64,000 bases of DNA from Cunninghamia lanceolata (Eukaryota > Streptophyta > Pinopsida > Cupressales > Cupressaceae): the NCBI GenBank assembly GCA_027924645.1, contig BSBN01000494.1, positions 258,001 through 322,000 on the forward strand. The letters run 5' to 3'. The notes under the pieces were generated by a model, which was not told where the DNA came from, made no database searches, and saw nothing but the letters and a program-made list of their open reading frames with translations. The position numbers and the translations under genes are program-made. Positions 12,811-23,960 of the stretch are shown piece by piece (position 1 is the stretch's first letter; each line of letters opens with the position of its first letter).

Positions 12811-12823
12811 TGGTATCAGAGCC
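12811..12823 (+). other. Primer binding site, initiator tRNA-Met (inner element)
   Basis: TGGTATCAGAGCC starts two bases after the LTR end and is an exact plant initiator tRNA-Met primer site. Confidence 0.93.
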
Positions 12824-12876
12824 AATTTCCTTGGAAGAAGCTTAATAGCTTGAGGAAGATATGGGAAGGAGTTTCA

Positions 12877-14240
12877 ATGGGTTCACTCAAAGAACAACTT
12901 CAAATGGATTTAGAAGATCTTGATTAGTCCAAAACAAAGGTAGAGGACCTAAAAGAAAACCTTAAAGATGCTAATGATTGCATTGAAATGTTAAAAGATA
13001 AACTAAAGAAATCTATGGCAAAGAAGAAGGAGCTACTTCTCTAGCTAGCTAATTTTACTAAAGAAAATGGCATGAATGAGGCTTTTGAAGAAAAAACAAA
13101 GGAATGTGAAAAGTTGACAAAAGAAGTTTCTGTTCTAAACCATGAGATGAAATTTGGGGTGATGAGACTAACCAAAGAAATTGAGAAAAGGAAGAAAACT
13201 AAAGAAGACCTGAATCAAACTCTAAAAGAAAGAACTGAAGAATGCTACAGATTGGATAGAATAGGTGGTCATCTAGAGTTTGATCTACAAGAAAGCAAAG
13301 ATAATGAGAGAATTTGAAAAGCAAATTGTCATTCTCAGACATGACCTAGAAGTTGCAAATGAATACAAGGAGAAGTTCAAGATAAGCTCAACTAAACTTG
13401 AAGCATTGCTTAAAAGTTAGAAGAAGGTTGATGACAAGCATGGTCTTGGGTATGAGAAAGGTGAAAGTTCCAGATCCGAACAAAGAAATTTTCAACCAAG
13501 GAATGGAAGAAACAGACCTAGAAGACCTCCAGTAAGACAACCTAATGCTCAAAGGTATCCATCTTTCAATGGAAATTGTTTCAAGTGCAATAAATTTGGT
13601 CATAGATCTACTCAATGCAGAAGTAGAGTGAATCAAAGTAGTCCATCCTTCTCCGGTCAATGCTTCAATTGTAAGAGGTATGGTCATAGATCCAATGAAT
13701 GCAGAAGTATGATAATGAATAATCCTAGCAATAAAAGAAATGGTAATTCTTTTAATGGCTACTGCTTTGCATGCAATGGATTTGGACACATGGCAAATCA
13801 GTACAGATCAAGAATAAATAAGCAAAGAAATATTGTATGCTTTAATTGCAATAGATCTGGTCATATTGCAAGATTATGCAGAAGCAAGAACAATGATGGA
13901 AAAGGTCCGGTAAACAGAGATCAAAAACAAGACTAAGGAAAGGGTAAAGTGGATGCGGATGAGATTTAGAGTGAAATGAACAAAATTTAGGTGAAGAAAG
14001 GTGTAATGAATAGTGGTGATGGGTCCACATCAGAATCTGGTGCTGACAATTCCTCTGAGAATTGAATTAGGAGCTCTAGCTCAGGGGAGAAGCATTAAAA
14101 ATCAAATTCCCCCAGCCAGTAAGTGGGTGCCTGAATTTGGCACATTGAGAGAAAATAATTTGGGTTATTACAGATCATTTGAAAGGATCGATGGAAGAAA
14201 AGAAGTGCATATGATGATTTGTGGAGCAATTCAAGGTTGA
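12877..14240 (+). pseudogene. gag: Inner-element gag with coiled coil and four CCHC knuckles
   Basis: Frame 1 starts at the ATG at 12877 (MGSLKEQL). It has TAG stops near 12925 and 13040, is open from 13072 to 13317, then shifts to frame 2. The N-terminal third is a strong heptad-type coiled coil. Knuckles near 13578-13880 read CFKCNKFGHRSTQC, CFNCKRYGHRSNEC, CFACNGFGHMANQY (last cysteine changed to tyrosine) and CFNCNRSGHIARLC. A further shift to frame 3 near 14013 restores homology to the outer copy as far as K-W-V-P-E-F-G, the counterpart of the outer W-M-P-DSG. Few lesions separate it from an open frame, so it decayed recently compared with other elements here. Confidence 0.82.
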
Positions 14241-14502
14241 TTGTATGCAGAAACAATGTAACCAGATGTGTTAGGACAAAGCATTTATTACAATGACAAA
14301 TTAGGTTTTGTGGAGGATAAAAGGTCACTCTCTCAAGCATTTGAATCACTTTACATTTGAAGAGAGCAAGAAGAAGAGCATCTGAACTGAAAATCCAGAG
14401 ATTGAAGCATGAAGAATGAATTTGACCGACAATTGATTAACCCTAACTCTGCGGAAGAAAAAGGTACTTTTCTGTGAAAACTTGAATCTGTAATTTGTTG
14501 AG

Positions 14503-17500
14503 ATGGCTACTCCTCTTGTTGTTGATATTACTGAAAGGTCCCATCCAAAATTTAAGAAGCATCCTTACAATTCAGTTGAAGTCGAACCATTAGGTGCATT
14601 TTCTGGTGTCCCATACAGAGTACTGCATGTAGAAGATATTAGGACATACATCCATTGCAACGTGGATGAATTTGGAAATCTAAGATTGTTGGAATTGCTT
14701 AAGAACCATCTAAAAGATGATAACCATGATTTGAAACTAAAATTCAAAACCATAGAGAGCAAACATTTTCTACAAGTCATTGAATTTTTGACATTTGATG
14801 AGAGTGAGTGGGTTCGTTACATCTTGAGCCGAATGCATGATGAGTTCATATGGTTATTGAAACCTTCCAAGATTACAAAGGATGTTATCAGAATTGTGAC
14901 TGGGTTGAATTCAATCGGTGGATTACCCATGTTGAAATATGTGAAAAACCAGACTGTTACTAATGCAACCGGTGCTAAGTTTGACAAAAGGGAAATGACC
15001 ATTAATGATATTATTGCTCCGGATGTCAAGTTTTCTTCAATGGTAATTGGTTACAAAATTTATCATTCCAGCAGGGAGAACTCTGTCTCCAGAATGGCCA
15101 TATATACTACATACAAAATGTTAAAGGAAAATACAGATTATGACTTGTGTGAATTATTGCAAAACCAACTTATTGAGAACTTGAACAAAATTAAGAAGGA
15201 CAAGAAAAACACCTTCAAATATGGTTCTTTGGTTATATGTTTGTTCTTCTACTTCATGAATGAAGTGCTTGGTGTAAAAGGGGTGTAACAGGGGTGCACT
15301 GGACTAGTGATAGGCCAATTGATACTCAAATAAGAGATCATCTACGCAGCATTGGAGAGTCTAATGCACAAAAAACTGCAATCTGGGGATACTTTAAAAA
15401 TTTTCAAAGTATGATGCATTCTAGGGAAAGGATCCCTAAATCAGTTGTTGAAAAATATAAGAATGACATATGTTTCATGGGGGACACTGATCAGTGCCTA
15501 ATGGAAGCTGTAGAACCCAGAACCATTTGGATTATGCCTATGGGTTATGAGGTTGATGAGAAGATTTTAGAAATGTATGCTCAACATCTCTTGAGAAAAC
15601 CCAAGGATGACTCTGTTGAGAGGTTTGGGACTTATAAAGAGCTTGATGAAAAGCTACATGTTGAACTTCAGAAGCTAGAGATTAAGAGAAAAGCTCAGAA
15701 GCAAGTGGAAATGCATGCTGAAAGCATTGGGATAACAAAGGAAGCTGTGAGGCAGAACAAAGAAAGAATAAAAAAAGTTGAGAAGGAGAAGCAAGATAAG
15801 GAACAAGGAAATACTCCAGTAGAATCCTTCTCCACTCTAAGGACTACTAGGAGCTCTGCTGCTACCCCTATTTCCCCAAAACCTGTCAATCCTGAGAAAC
15901 TAGAAGACATATCATCCAGTAAGGAAAAGAAGAGAACTAAAGTAAAGGCAAAGAGATCACATGACAGTTTGGAAAAGGAGGATGAAGTAAAGACAAACTC
16001 AAATGATGGGCTTAAGGAGCTAAAGGCCACAGGTGCTAAATTTGTTAAAATATCTAAAGAGAAGCCTTCCGAAAGCAAGAAGATAAATAAGAGGCAAAGA
16101 TTAGAGGCTAATAATAAGAAGCAAATTCCCTCTGTGAAAAACATTGTCAAGAAAATCATTGTTGATGGGAATTTAAAACCATTAACCAAATACTAGAATC
16201 TTTATAATGACCTTGACAAAAGACTTTTGGAAGAAGCCACTATCAAGTACTTGAATGTATTCAATCGAGCACTGGTGGAAATTCTGTCAAAAGTTCCAAA
16301 AGACTTAAGAAACATCTTGGAGATCAGAAAAGAAGCAGCCAAGTCAAAAGATATGGAGCTGAGGGAACATGTGTTAACCACTCTATGTCCGGTGATCTCC
16401 AAAAAAGAAGCAAATAAAATTTTTAAAGAGGTCAAAAATGAATTCAGGAGTAAGACAAGAATGAACAAACTGATGATTGGAGAGATAGATGAAATAGTCC
16501 AAGAAACTGAACAAATTTTGTGAAAAGCATTGGACAAAAATAAGTTCTTTGTTGTGTCAGATGAGTCTGCTAATGACACACCAGTCTCGGATGAAGAACA
16601 ACAGCAAAAGGATGAGCAACAATTTGGAATGGATGATTTCTCTATCCCGAAAGAGGAAGCAATAAGCAGGGAAGAAGTAAAAAGAACATATGAAACCGCT
16701 GATGCAGGAGGTATTCTAACTCCTCCAGATCATTCTAACAAAGAAGATACAGAGATGAATACAGAAGTAGATGATCAAATTGAAGATGATTCATTGAAGA
16801 TTGAAGAGCATGAAATAGAAAAGGCTAAGAACCAAGAAGAAAAAGAAGCCAAGGTTAAGGAAGATAAAGCAGAAGATGGTGCAAATGTTGATGCACCCAA
16901 ACAAAATAGTTTTGATACTGATACTCAGCAAACTCTAGGAAAGGAAGGTGGTCTAGAAATTGTGGCAAGAGACATTGCAGATGTAGTGAAGAGTTTCATG
17001 AGTAAAGAAATGCTAGAGTTTGATGAACTAGAACTGATTCAAGGACCAATCAATCTAGATACTCTCTCTTCGGTCCAAATGATGAAGATAGCATCTTTCA
17101 CAAAAGCCAAGGCAAGAGAAAATATATTGAAATCTCACATAGAGGACAGTGAGCTGTTAGGCCTTGCATCCGGTATATTAGAGAAAATAATGCCAACTTT
17201 CTAGAAGAATCCATCTGATTCTCCCTTCAAAAATTTGAATATCCTTGTAAATTCTGTAAGTACACACTTTGAGTCCTTTGAGAAGTCTACAGAGATTAAA
17301 ATCTGGAATGAATTTATGGATAAGAGATTTAGTGAGCTAAAGGGTCTAATAGGAAATGATAGAAAAGTACTTGATATCAGTATAAAGAATATTCAAAATG
17401 CTCTTAATGATGGACATGATGTATACAAATTTTGTCTATCTTGGCCCAAAGTTATTGAGGATATTGAGAAGAAGATAGAGGAGCAGAAACAAAAATTGTT

Positions 17501-17789
17501 GAATCTATCTCAAAATTTTGATCCTCTAACAGTTTCTCTAGAAAATCAAGAGTGTCAAGCAATCATCTTGACTAATGAAATAAAGAAACTTGTTATATAA
17601 AAGAGCAATATTATGGAGAGAATGTGTGAGCTCAGGGGATTGATTGCCCCCAAGTTAGAAACAATGTTTACTACTTTATTAGAAGCTCAAGTTGCAGTCC
17701 GGACATGTGATCCTTCAGATTTCAATAAAGCAAAAACACAGGCATTCCTACTAAGTGGACACATCTCAATTTTGGATGGCATGAAATGA
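14503..17789 (+). pseudogene. Unknown ORF2 of inner element, nearly intact, about 1095 codons
   Basis: This is the best-preserved copy of the unknown protein. It starts with ATG at 14503 (MATPLVVDITERSHPKFKKH) and is open in frame 1 to about 15285. A one-base shift there moves it to frame 3, which runs to the stop at 17787. In-frame stops occur at 16194, 16521, 17202 and 17598. Residues 1-300 look globular, with SEWVRYILSRMHDEFIWL and TKDVIRIVTGL. Residues ~350-480 are K/E/S-rich. A conserved block VDGNLKPL lies near 16160, and the C-terminal third is acidic and coiled-coil prone. By eye it is about two-thirds identical to the outer copy over the first 52 residues, with many silent changes, which implies past selection. 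No pol, signal peptide or obvious membrane segment is evident except a short hydrophobic LVICLFFYFM near 15230-15260. Confidence 0.7.
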
Positions 17790-17947
17790 AGTTGGGCCTT
17801 TGAACTTGTGCAGTTGGAAAATAATTTTGTAGATATTCTCAAGTTCATGTAAATATAATACATGGATTATTTGTATATTTACGGCCTTGTATATAGATTT
17901 CTTGTGTAAAATTTGGTTTGCGGATCCCACCCTTTGCCATTGATGTT

Positions 17948-18100
17948 AAAGGGGGAGTGAGAGAGTGAAAAATGAAAGAAAATGAAGAATCCATCAAAGG
18001 GGGAGCAGTGGAAGAATATATAAGTGTACACAGTAGGGGGAGTCAGTCATGACACTTAGTCATTTTTTACTAAGTGTTGCCATCAATGCTAAAGGGGGAG
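17948..18100 (+). other. Array of four polypurine-tract motifs (inner element)
   Basis: AAAGGGGGAG occurs at 17948-17957, 17996-18005 and 18091-18100, and TAGGGGGAG at 18034-18042. The last lies two bases before the 3' LTR and is the likely functional plus-strand primer. Multiple polypurine tracts are a documented Sirevirus trait. The outer element has the same layout. Confidence 0.8.
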
Positions 18101-18102
18101 AT

Positions 18103-19262
18103 TGTTGGCAAGAGACATTGAAAGGTATGTCATGTGTTGTCGTTGATGGAAACTAAGTCCATTCCACACATCTGTAGTGTAGTATCAAATCATACCAGAA
18201 GTCAGTTCCAAAATTTGTCCAGTCCGGATAGATAGGAACAGGGTATATGGCAGAGTTCAGTATTTTGGTTAGTGGATCTCTCCAATTAATTATTGTGTGT
18301 TGCAAATCTAAGGGAGTGTAGAGCAATGTCAAGACAATCTAAATCCAAGATTTTAGCCTCTGGTGAAAAAGAGATTAAAATTTATGAGCATCTGAGTACC
18401 GGGTCCTAATATGATAGAACAATTCAGTGAAGAACAGGCTGACTTGCGTTAGATCCTTGTGTAGATCTAGTAGAAGTGTTTTGGTGAGTTGTGTATGGGA
18501 TATAATTTTAGTGGCTGACATGTATGGTGACCTGCAAGTGTTATTTCTGGTACACATCAATACTGGTGTATGATTTTAGCTGACAGAACATAGTACTTGT
18601 ATTGTTTGTTAAGTTCTTCATAAGGCCGACAGAAAAGTGATTGAATTACTTGAGGTGGATATACATAGCCGATGGATCCAAGTGTATTGTGTAATGTTGT
18701 GTGAATATGGAGTAAGTGTGAAAAGGTTAGATAAAAAGTGTGAAAGGTGCGAAAAGGTCAGATAAGAACTACAAAAGAGAAGAGATCTAAGGTCTGGATT
18801 ATGGCATGCAGTAAACAGGGCAGAGTAAAGATGAAATGTGTAAAATTAGTATTATGTGCTTAACCAAAATTGAATTATTGCATTGGTAGATGCTATTCAT
18901 CAATTCAAACAATCTGTAATCCTTTTGTAATCATTCTTGCAGGTAGTGACCCTCTTTTTAAGTAGTGAGCTCTGGGTAGTGAGCCCGAAGGCATGTGCCT
19001 TCCCCTTTTGTAATACTTTTAACAGAGTACAATCTTTGTGGGTTAACCCCCACCATGGTTTTTCCCTTAACCAGGTTTTCACATCAAAAATCTTGGTGTC
19101 AAGTGTGATTCATTTGTTTCTACTCATGTGTTGTTGATTCATGCTTTAATGTTTTCATCATTAATCTGGTTTGAATAGAAAAGAAGAATTAATTGCTGCA
19201 AGTATTAAGGGCTTAAGACAACTGATTCACCCCCCCCTCAGTTGTCTACCCTAATTCCAACA
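18103..19262 (+). repeat. 3' LTR of inner element
   Basis: It pairs with 11689-12808. Its TGTTGGCAAGAG start is intact and it ends CCAACA at 19262. It is 40 bp longer than the 5' copy; a duplicated AGTGAGC phrase near 18960-18985 adds part of this. Confidence 0.9.
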
Positions 19263-19353
19263 GATCGTGCTTGTAAATAAGTGACAGAGTATATAAAATT
19301 TTGAAATTTTGACAAAATTTTGGATCCTGATCACACCCTTTGCCATTGATGTC

Positions 19354-19483
19354 AAAGGGGGAGAAGTAGATTAGTGAAAAATGGATAATCATCTCAGGGG
19401 GAGCAAGAAAATACAGTGTATATAGTAAGGGGGAGTAGTCAGGCATTTTTCACTAAGTGTTGCCATCAATGCCAAAGGGGGAG
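19354..19483 (+). other. Array of four polypurine-tract motifs (outer element)
   Basis: AAAGGGGGAG at 19354-19363, CAGGGGGAG at 19395-19403, AAGGGGGAG at 19427-19435 and AAAGGGGGAG at 19474-19483. The last abuts the outer 3' LTR. Motif order and the flanking words (GCCATTGATGTCAAAGG, GCCATCAATGCC) match the inner element. Confidence 0.8.
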
Positions 19484-19485
19484 AT

Positions 19486-21008
19486 TATTGTAAAGAGACA
19501 CTACTCCGGTATGGATCTGTATGTTGTCATTGATGGAAACAAGGCTTAGATATCCTATCACCATGACAGGAAGAGATATCTATGAAAGAACATGTTAGAT
19601 TCTAGGTCCAGTTGACAGAAAATGGTTAAGTATGGAAGGTATGTTGAGTGGAAGATAGTAAGTCAGCTAGTATGCCTCCGCAATTGAAGACTTGTAGATG
19701 CAGTTTAGCTATGATGTCAGTTGGTGTTTGATAGTGTTATGCCTCAAAGATTAAGTCCTGATCCTCTCTAGAAGTCATCTTGAAGAATTGTCTAAGTCTG
19801 GGTAAGCAAAGGTATAGCAGGAACAGTGAACAGGGCATAGTGCAGAGGTTCACATTCCTACGCAAATAAGTATTTTATTATGCGATTGTAAGGTGTTGTA
19901 AACACTTGTATGAAGTATCTTATTCCAGAGTTAGGATATTTGAAGTTAACCGGAAGGTTAGCTACAAGCTGTTAAGTATTGGCATAGTGTTTGATAGAGT
20001 TTAACAGAGATAGAGTCTAAGTTCTGATGGTTTGCATTTCTCCGCAAGATGATATGATGCCTTGCAGTTCTGAAGGTAAGATTGTGAATGTGTAAAGAGT
20101 CCTTGATATGATCTTGGAAGTGTTTTGAGATCCTCAGTAAAAGTTGTAAGTCAGCAGATGAAGTTGTTAAGCATACTCTTAAGGAAGATGCCGACAAGTA
20201 TATAAATCATTGTGTAGAGAAGAGTTAATGTTTGGAGGATTTATGTAAGTAATTTAATTATTAGAGCCAACCTATATGAACACACTTGGGAGAGGATTTG
20301 GGTCCACGTGACAGATAGTGCATTGGATTGAGCGACAAGGTACATCTTTTTATGTACATTTTTCACTTCTTGGATACCGACCTGATTATGGATTAAATCA
20401 TGAGGTAGATATATATAAGAGCGATGACCTTTAGTTGTGGTGTGTGGAAGAGTGTGTGTGTGGTGCAAGCATGTGAATAGAAGACCAGAATTAGAAGAGA
20501 AGCAGTGATGAAGACTTGGGATTCAAATTTTAGTTGCTAAATGACTACACCCTGGCAGAGTGGTAGATGCTTAAGTAGTATTCAGTTATCATGTGTGATA
20601 TGATTGGAAGTAAGCTTTTGTCATCAAGGCAATGAGCCTTCAATAGGGTTTAATAGCCCTCATTGTAATCTTTCTAGGTTTAGGGTTGAGGCAGTGAGCC
20701 TGCTAAATCTAGTTGTACTTCATGGGAGTAAGCCAGCATGTTCTAGGCTCATGGAGTGACCAAGCCTAAACATCATTTCTGTAAAGATTGCAATATATTT
20801 ATGAGAGCTAATCCTCTCTGTGGTTTTTCCTATTTTGGGTTTTCCACATAAAATCTTGGTGTTATGTGTCATGCTTTTGTGGATGTCATTCATTTGTATA
20901 TTATGCTTCTATTTGATTAATCCTTTAAAATGGTTAAAAGTAAAAGTGAAAGAAAAATTTTATAGAATTCTAATTCATCCCCCCTCTCAATGTTTTTGAC
21001 AATCAACA
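19486..21008 (+). repeat. 3' LTR of outer element
   Basis: It pairs with 5273-6802, 1523 bp. Its first bases are TATTGTAAAG, a mutated form of TGTTGGCAAG, and it ends CAATCAACA. A TATA box lies at 20410-20419. GGACT follows immediately. Confidence 0.9.
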
Positions 21009-21120
21009 GGACTCTAATTCAATTTCATATTGTATGAGAACATAATCAACTAATGGACCTCCTAGATAATCATTGGTCTTCTCAAATGATTTTCTTATTA
21101 CTTGTTAGTATTGATCCTAA
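21009..21120 (+). pseudogene. RNase H-like domain, C-terminal part, after insertion
   Basis: The first base run is GGACT, the second target copy. Translation then reads SNSISYCMRT and, after a one-frame shift, HNQLMDLLDNHWSSQ. This fits the end of plant RNase H-like domains (N-x-L-A-D-x-L-A-N-x-G). Removing the element and one GGACT keeps the left half in frame with this one. Confidence 0.6.
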
Positions 21121-22564
21121 TTATTGAGAGAATTTGAATGAAGTAATTAATGAAGAATGTAAAGGGATATAATTATTAAGTATTGGGAAGAGTGAAGATC
21201 ACATTACAAGATTTATATGATGGTAATAGGAGGATGTGATGAATGATAAGGGAGGATTTACATGTTTTAGGTGTGATATGTATGCTAACAATGGAAGCAT
21301 ATATATCATACCCTCTTTACTTGTTGGAAAATAATTATGGTAAGGTGTGAATACACAATAATCATGATGAGGCTAGGTTATATTCTAATGGTAGGTTCAT
21401 TATGCTTAGTATTATGGTTGTGACAATTTAATCTTGGGTTTGTTAGTCTACTATGCGTGGTGGTGGGGTTATGTGTGTCAGTGGCAAGAAGGAAGAAGTA
21501 GAGAGACCCATTAAGGTAGAGACTAGTGTCAAATGGTAATCTCATGAACATTTTAAATACTCCTTGGTTGTGTATTTGTGCATGCTGAAAGTAATTTGGG
21601 ATCCTACGAGTATAGAAGATATAGGCTTGCTTTGTCTCACAAGACCATTTTGGAGGAACTCAAAGATAATCTGTATGAACATAATGAGGTTCTGTGATAA
21701 TGTATTTGGATATACTACTTATAGATGGGTCAAAGGATGTGGATGCTTTGTAGGTTCTAGATTGGCATTAGGAAAAGATGGAAGAAAAGAAAAAAAGGGC
21801 TCATGGAATCTAAATAAATTGAGTACTAGTTGCAATGACTACAAATAGATATGAAGGAGATTAGGATTTAGTTATATTTGATATAGAAATATGTGGAAGT
21901 TATGAATATATTTATGAGGCATATATTTGTTTTAGTCCATAAAGGCCTTCTATAAATTACAAGTGGCTACACTATACCTCATATGGATCATGGTGGGTTA
22001 ACTAGGGTGACTCGATGGTATTCTATACTACACGGTCTTAAATTTGATGATGTTGCACATGTTGGAGAGTAGCATATGTTGGAAAAGGTGGAATTGGTTC
22101 TAGTCTCTAGTCTAGGTGCTTATAATTATGCTTTTGATAGGTGGAACCATAGTTGTATGGGTGGATGTGGTTGTAAAATTGGTTGATGAAATTTGGTGTA
22201 GGTTTATTGGATAGGTTAAAATTAGTTTTGGCCTATGGAGTATGATGTTAACATTTAGTTTCTTATTGTTCCTCCTTTGGTGTTTTCTAGTTACATGCTA
22301 TGTAATAGTTGTTCAAGTTTATGTAGTATGGGATGGGGTCCTATACATAGAACCCCAATATCTATATTAAGAAAAAAACATTGCAAATCCTTTGTACTAA
22401 TGCCATATCTCCAAACATCTTGGAATGTGTACTTGGACACCCATGGTGGTTGAGAGATATTATTATTTTATTATTATTCTCATTAGAACTTGGAATATTA
22501 GTTGTACTAGAATTAAGGGGGAGGTTACTTATGATAATGTCTATTATGGAGTACTTTGACATTA
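21121..22564 (+). other. Unassigned AT-rich sequence
   Basis: I see no family motif here. The longest forward ORF (21564-21848, 94 codons) has no recognisable domain and ordinary AT-rich composition. This is probably old, decayed element sequence between the RNase H remnant and the next retrotransposon. Confidence 0.5.
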
Positions 22565-22893
22565 TGCTACACCCCTAATCCTATAGTGTGTATATGGTTA
22601 TGAGTATTCAACTTGTGGCTACCTTAACTCTTATGTAAGTTATACAATCATTAATATAGTCTTATATAGGTAGTTAGGTTGGCCTAGGTGCATCCATGGC
22701 ATAAGTATGGTATATAGAAGGTAGGTTAGAACTTATTATCATTATATTGAATATTGTGTTCTTATTGAAGATTATAGGAGGTATCCCCCTTGAAGTGGAT
22801 TAGGAGGTTGCCCCCTTGAAGTGACATATTATTATCAAGTATTTGTAAAATATTCCTATTATAATCTTGTATTGTGCAAGTTATTTCATTGCA
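22565..22893 (+). repeat. 5' LTR of small gypsy element
   Basis: Starts TGCTACACCCCTAATCC and ends TTATTTCATTGCA. It matches 25247-25573 throughout, with scattered substitutions and small indels. Confidence 0.88.
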
Positions 22894-22895
22894 AG

Positions 22896-22906
22896 TGGTA
22901 TCAGAG
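22896..22906 (+). other. Primer binding site, partial initiator tRNA-Met match
   Basis: TGGTATCAGAG, two bases after the LTR end, matches the first 11 bases of the iMet site. Confidence 0.75.
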
Positions 22907-23473
22907 AATGATCTTGGCACCATGAAGGCAAGAAACAAGGCAATTTTTTATTTATTTTGGAGGTCATTTTGGGAAGTTCATATCTCTCTCATTTTGGTGA
23001 ATCTTTTAAAGATTTTTGGAGGGTTATTCAAGGGTATATTGGATTTTCTACTTCAATCCTAATTTGAGGTCAATTGGAGCAGAATTAAGGGAGTTATTAT
23101 TGAATTAGGGTTTCCACAAATTTCTCTTTGAGGGTTGCAATTCAATGATTTTTTTAATTTATGGAGGATTGAACAAGGGCACATTGATATACCTACAGTA
23201 TTGATTTTAATGAATTTGGAGTAGATCTAAGGAAGTTATTCTGAAATTAGTGTTTCCACCGAATTCACTCTCAAGCCTACAAATTCACAAATTTCTTGGA
23301 TATTTTTTTGGGAAGTGAGATCTAGGCCTTGGTAAGTTGTAGTAAAAATTTTAGTTTAATTGGATTTATTTTGTGTGATTTATTGAAAAATTATTTTTTT
23401 CCTATTATGATAGGGCCTACAATAAGAGGTAAATTTTTTTGTCACACATGTAAAATCTCTAGGAAATGAGGAT

Positions 23474-23716
23474 GTGGAAAATGAGGAGATTGTCCATAAA
23501 GATAATGAATCTATAATGGAACAAATTGAAAAACAAACCCACAAGATGAAGGATGAAATTTTGTTTATTATGATAAAGCAGATGCGGGGGATGATGGAGA
23601 AATTTGTTCATGGCCAACATCCTAGAGATTCCAAACATAGGGAGTCACACAACAAGGCTTGGGAGGAAGAGGAATCTCCTAATGGGAAGGGTGATTTTGG
23701 GGTGAATCAAACTTGA
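23474..23716 (+). pseudogene. gag: gypsy gag N-terminal fragment
   Basis: An 80-codon ORF, MENEEIVHKDNESIMEQIEK onward, is charged and helix-prone with KMKDEILFIMIKQM. That composition is usual for the first part of plant Ty3/gypsy gag. It stops before any capsid motif. Immediately after it, a ~100-bp phrase is duplicated at either side of the first GAA run, and then the acidic repeat begins. The assignment rests mainly on position between primer site and integrase tail. Confidence 0.45.
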
Positions 23717-23717
23717 A

Positions 23718-23960
23718 GATGGATCCTCACCTAAATATTTCAATGGATAGCACTTATATGAGATCTCAAAACCTATTACTAATGAAGAATATGCAAGAAG
23801 AAGAAGAAGAAGAAGAGGATGAAGAGGATGAAGAAGACGAGGAAGAAGAAGAAGAAGAATATGGATCCTCACCTAAATATTTCAATGGATAGCACTCATA
23901 TGAGATCTCAAAACCTATTACTAATGAAGAATTTGCAAGAAGAAGAAGAAGAGGAGGAGG
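23718..23960 (+). repeat. Tandem duplication flanking the first GAA run
   Basis: ATGGATCCTCACCTAAATAT occurs at 23718 and again at 23861. Each copy runs for about 80 bases through CTCAAAACCTATTACTAATG to GAAGAA repeats. The unit is about 143 bp including the GAA run, which suggests slippage expansion of the purine tract. Confidence 0.75.

Larger units (their letters stand above)
11689..19262 (+). mobile_element. Inner Sirevirus-like element nested in its own relative
   Basis: The LTRs are 11689-12808 and 18103-19262. The flanks are GATTG (11684-11688) and GATCG (19263-19267), a 5-bp target duplication differing by one C/T transition. The internal plan matches the outer element: iMet primer site, coiled-coil and knuckle gag, a homologous ORF2 and four polypurine motifs. 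The LTR interior differs strongly from the outer LTR, so this is a separate subfamily. Full length is 7574 bp. It lacks integrase and reverse transcriptase, so it needed enzymes supplied in trans. Confidence 0.88.
5273..21008 (+). mobile_element. Outer Sirevirus-like non-autonomous LTR retrotransposon
   Basis: Two long direct repeats (5273-6802 and 19486-21008) bound an initiator-Met primer site, a gag-like ORF, a long unknown ORF and four polypurine-like motifs. The 5-bp target duplication GGACT is exact at 5268-5272 and 21009-21013. About 20 differences in the first ~310 aligned LTR bases were counted by eye. Multiple polypurine tracts, the iMet primer site and a coiled-coil plus multi-knuckle gag are known features of the Sirevirus (Maximus/SIRE) branch of Ty1/copia. 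No protease core, integrase or reverse transcriptase is present. Without the inner insertion the element would be about 8.2 kb. Confidence 0.88.
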
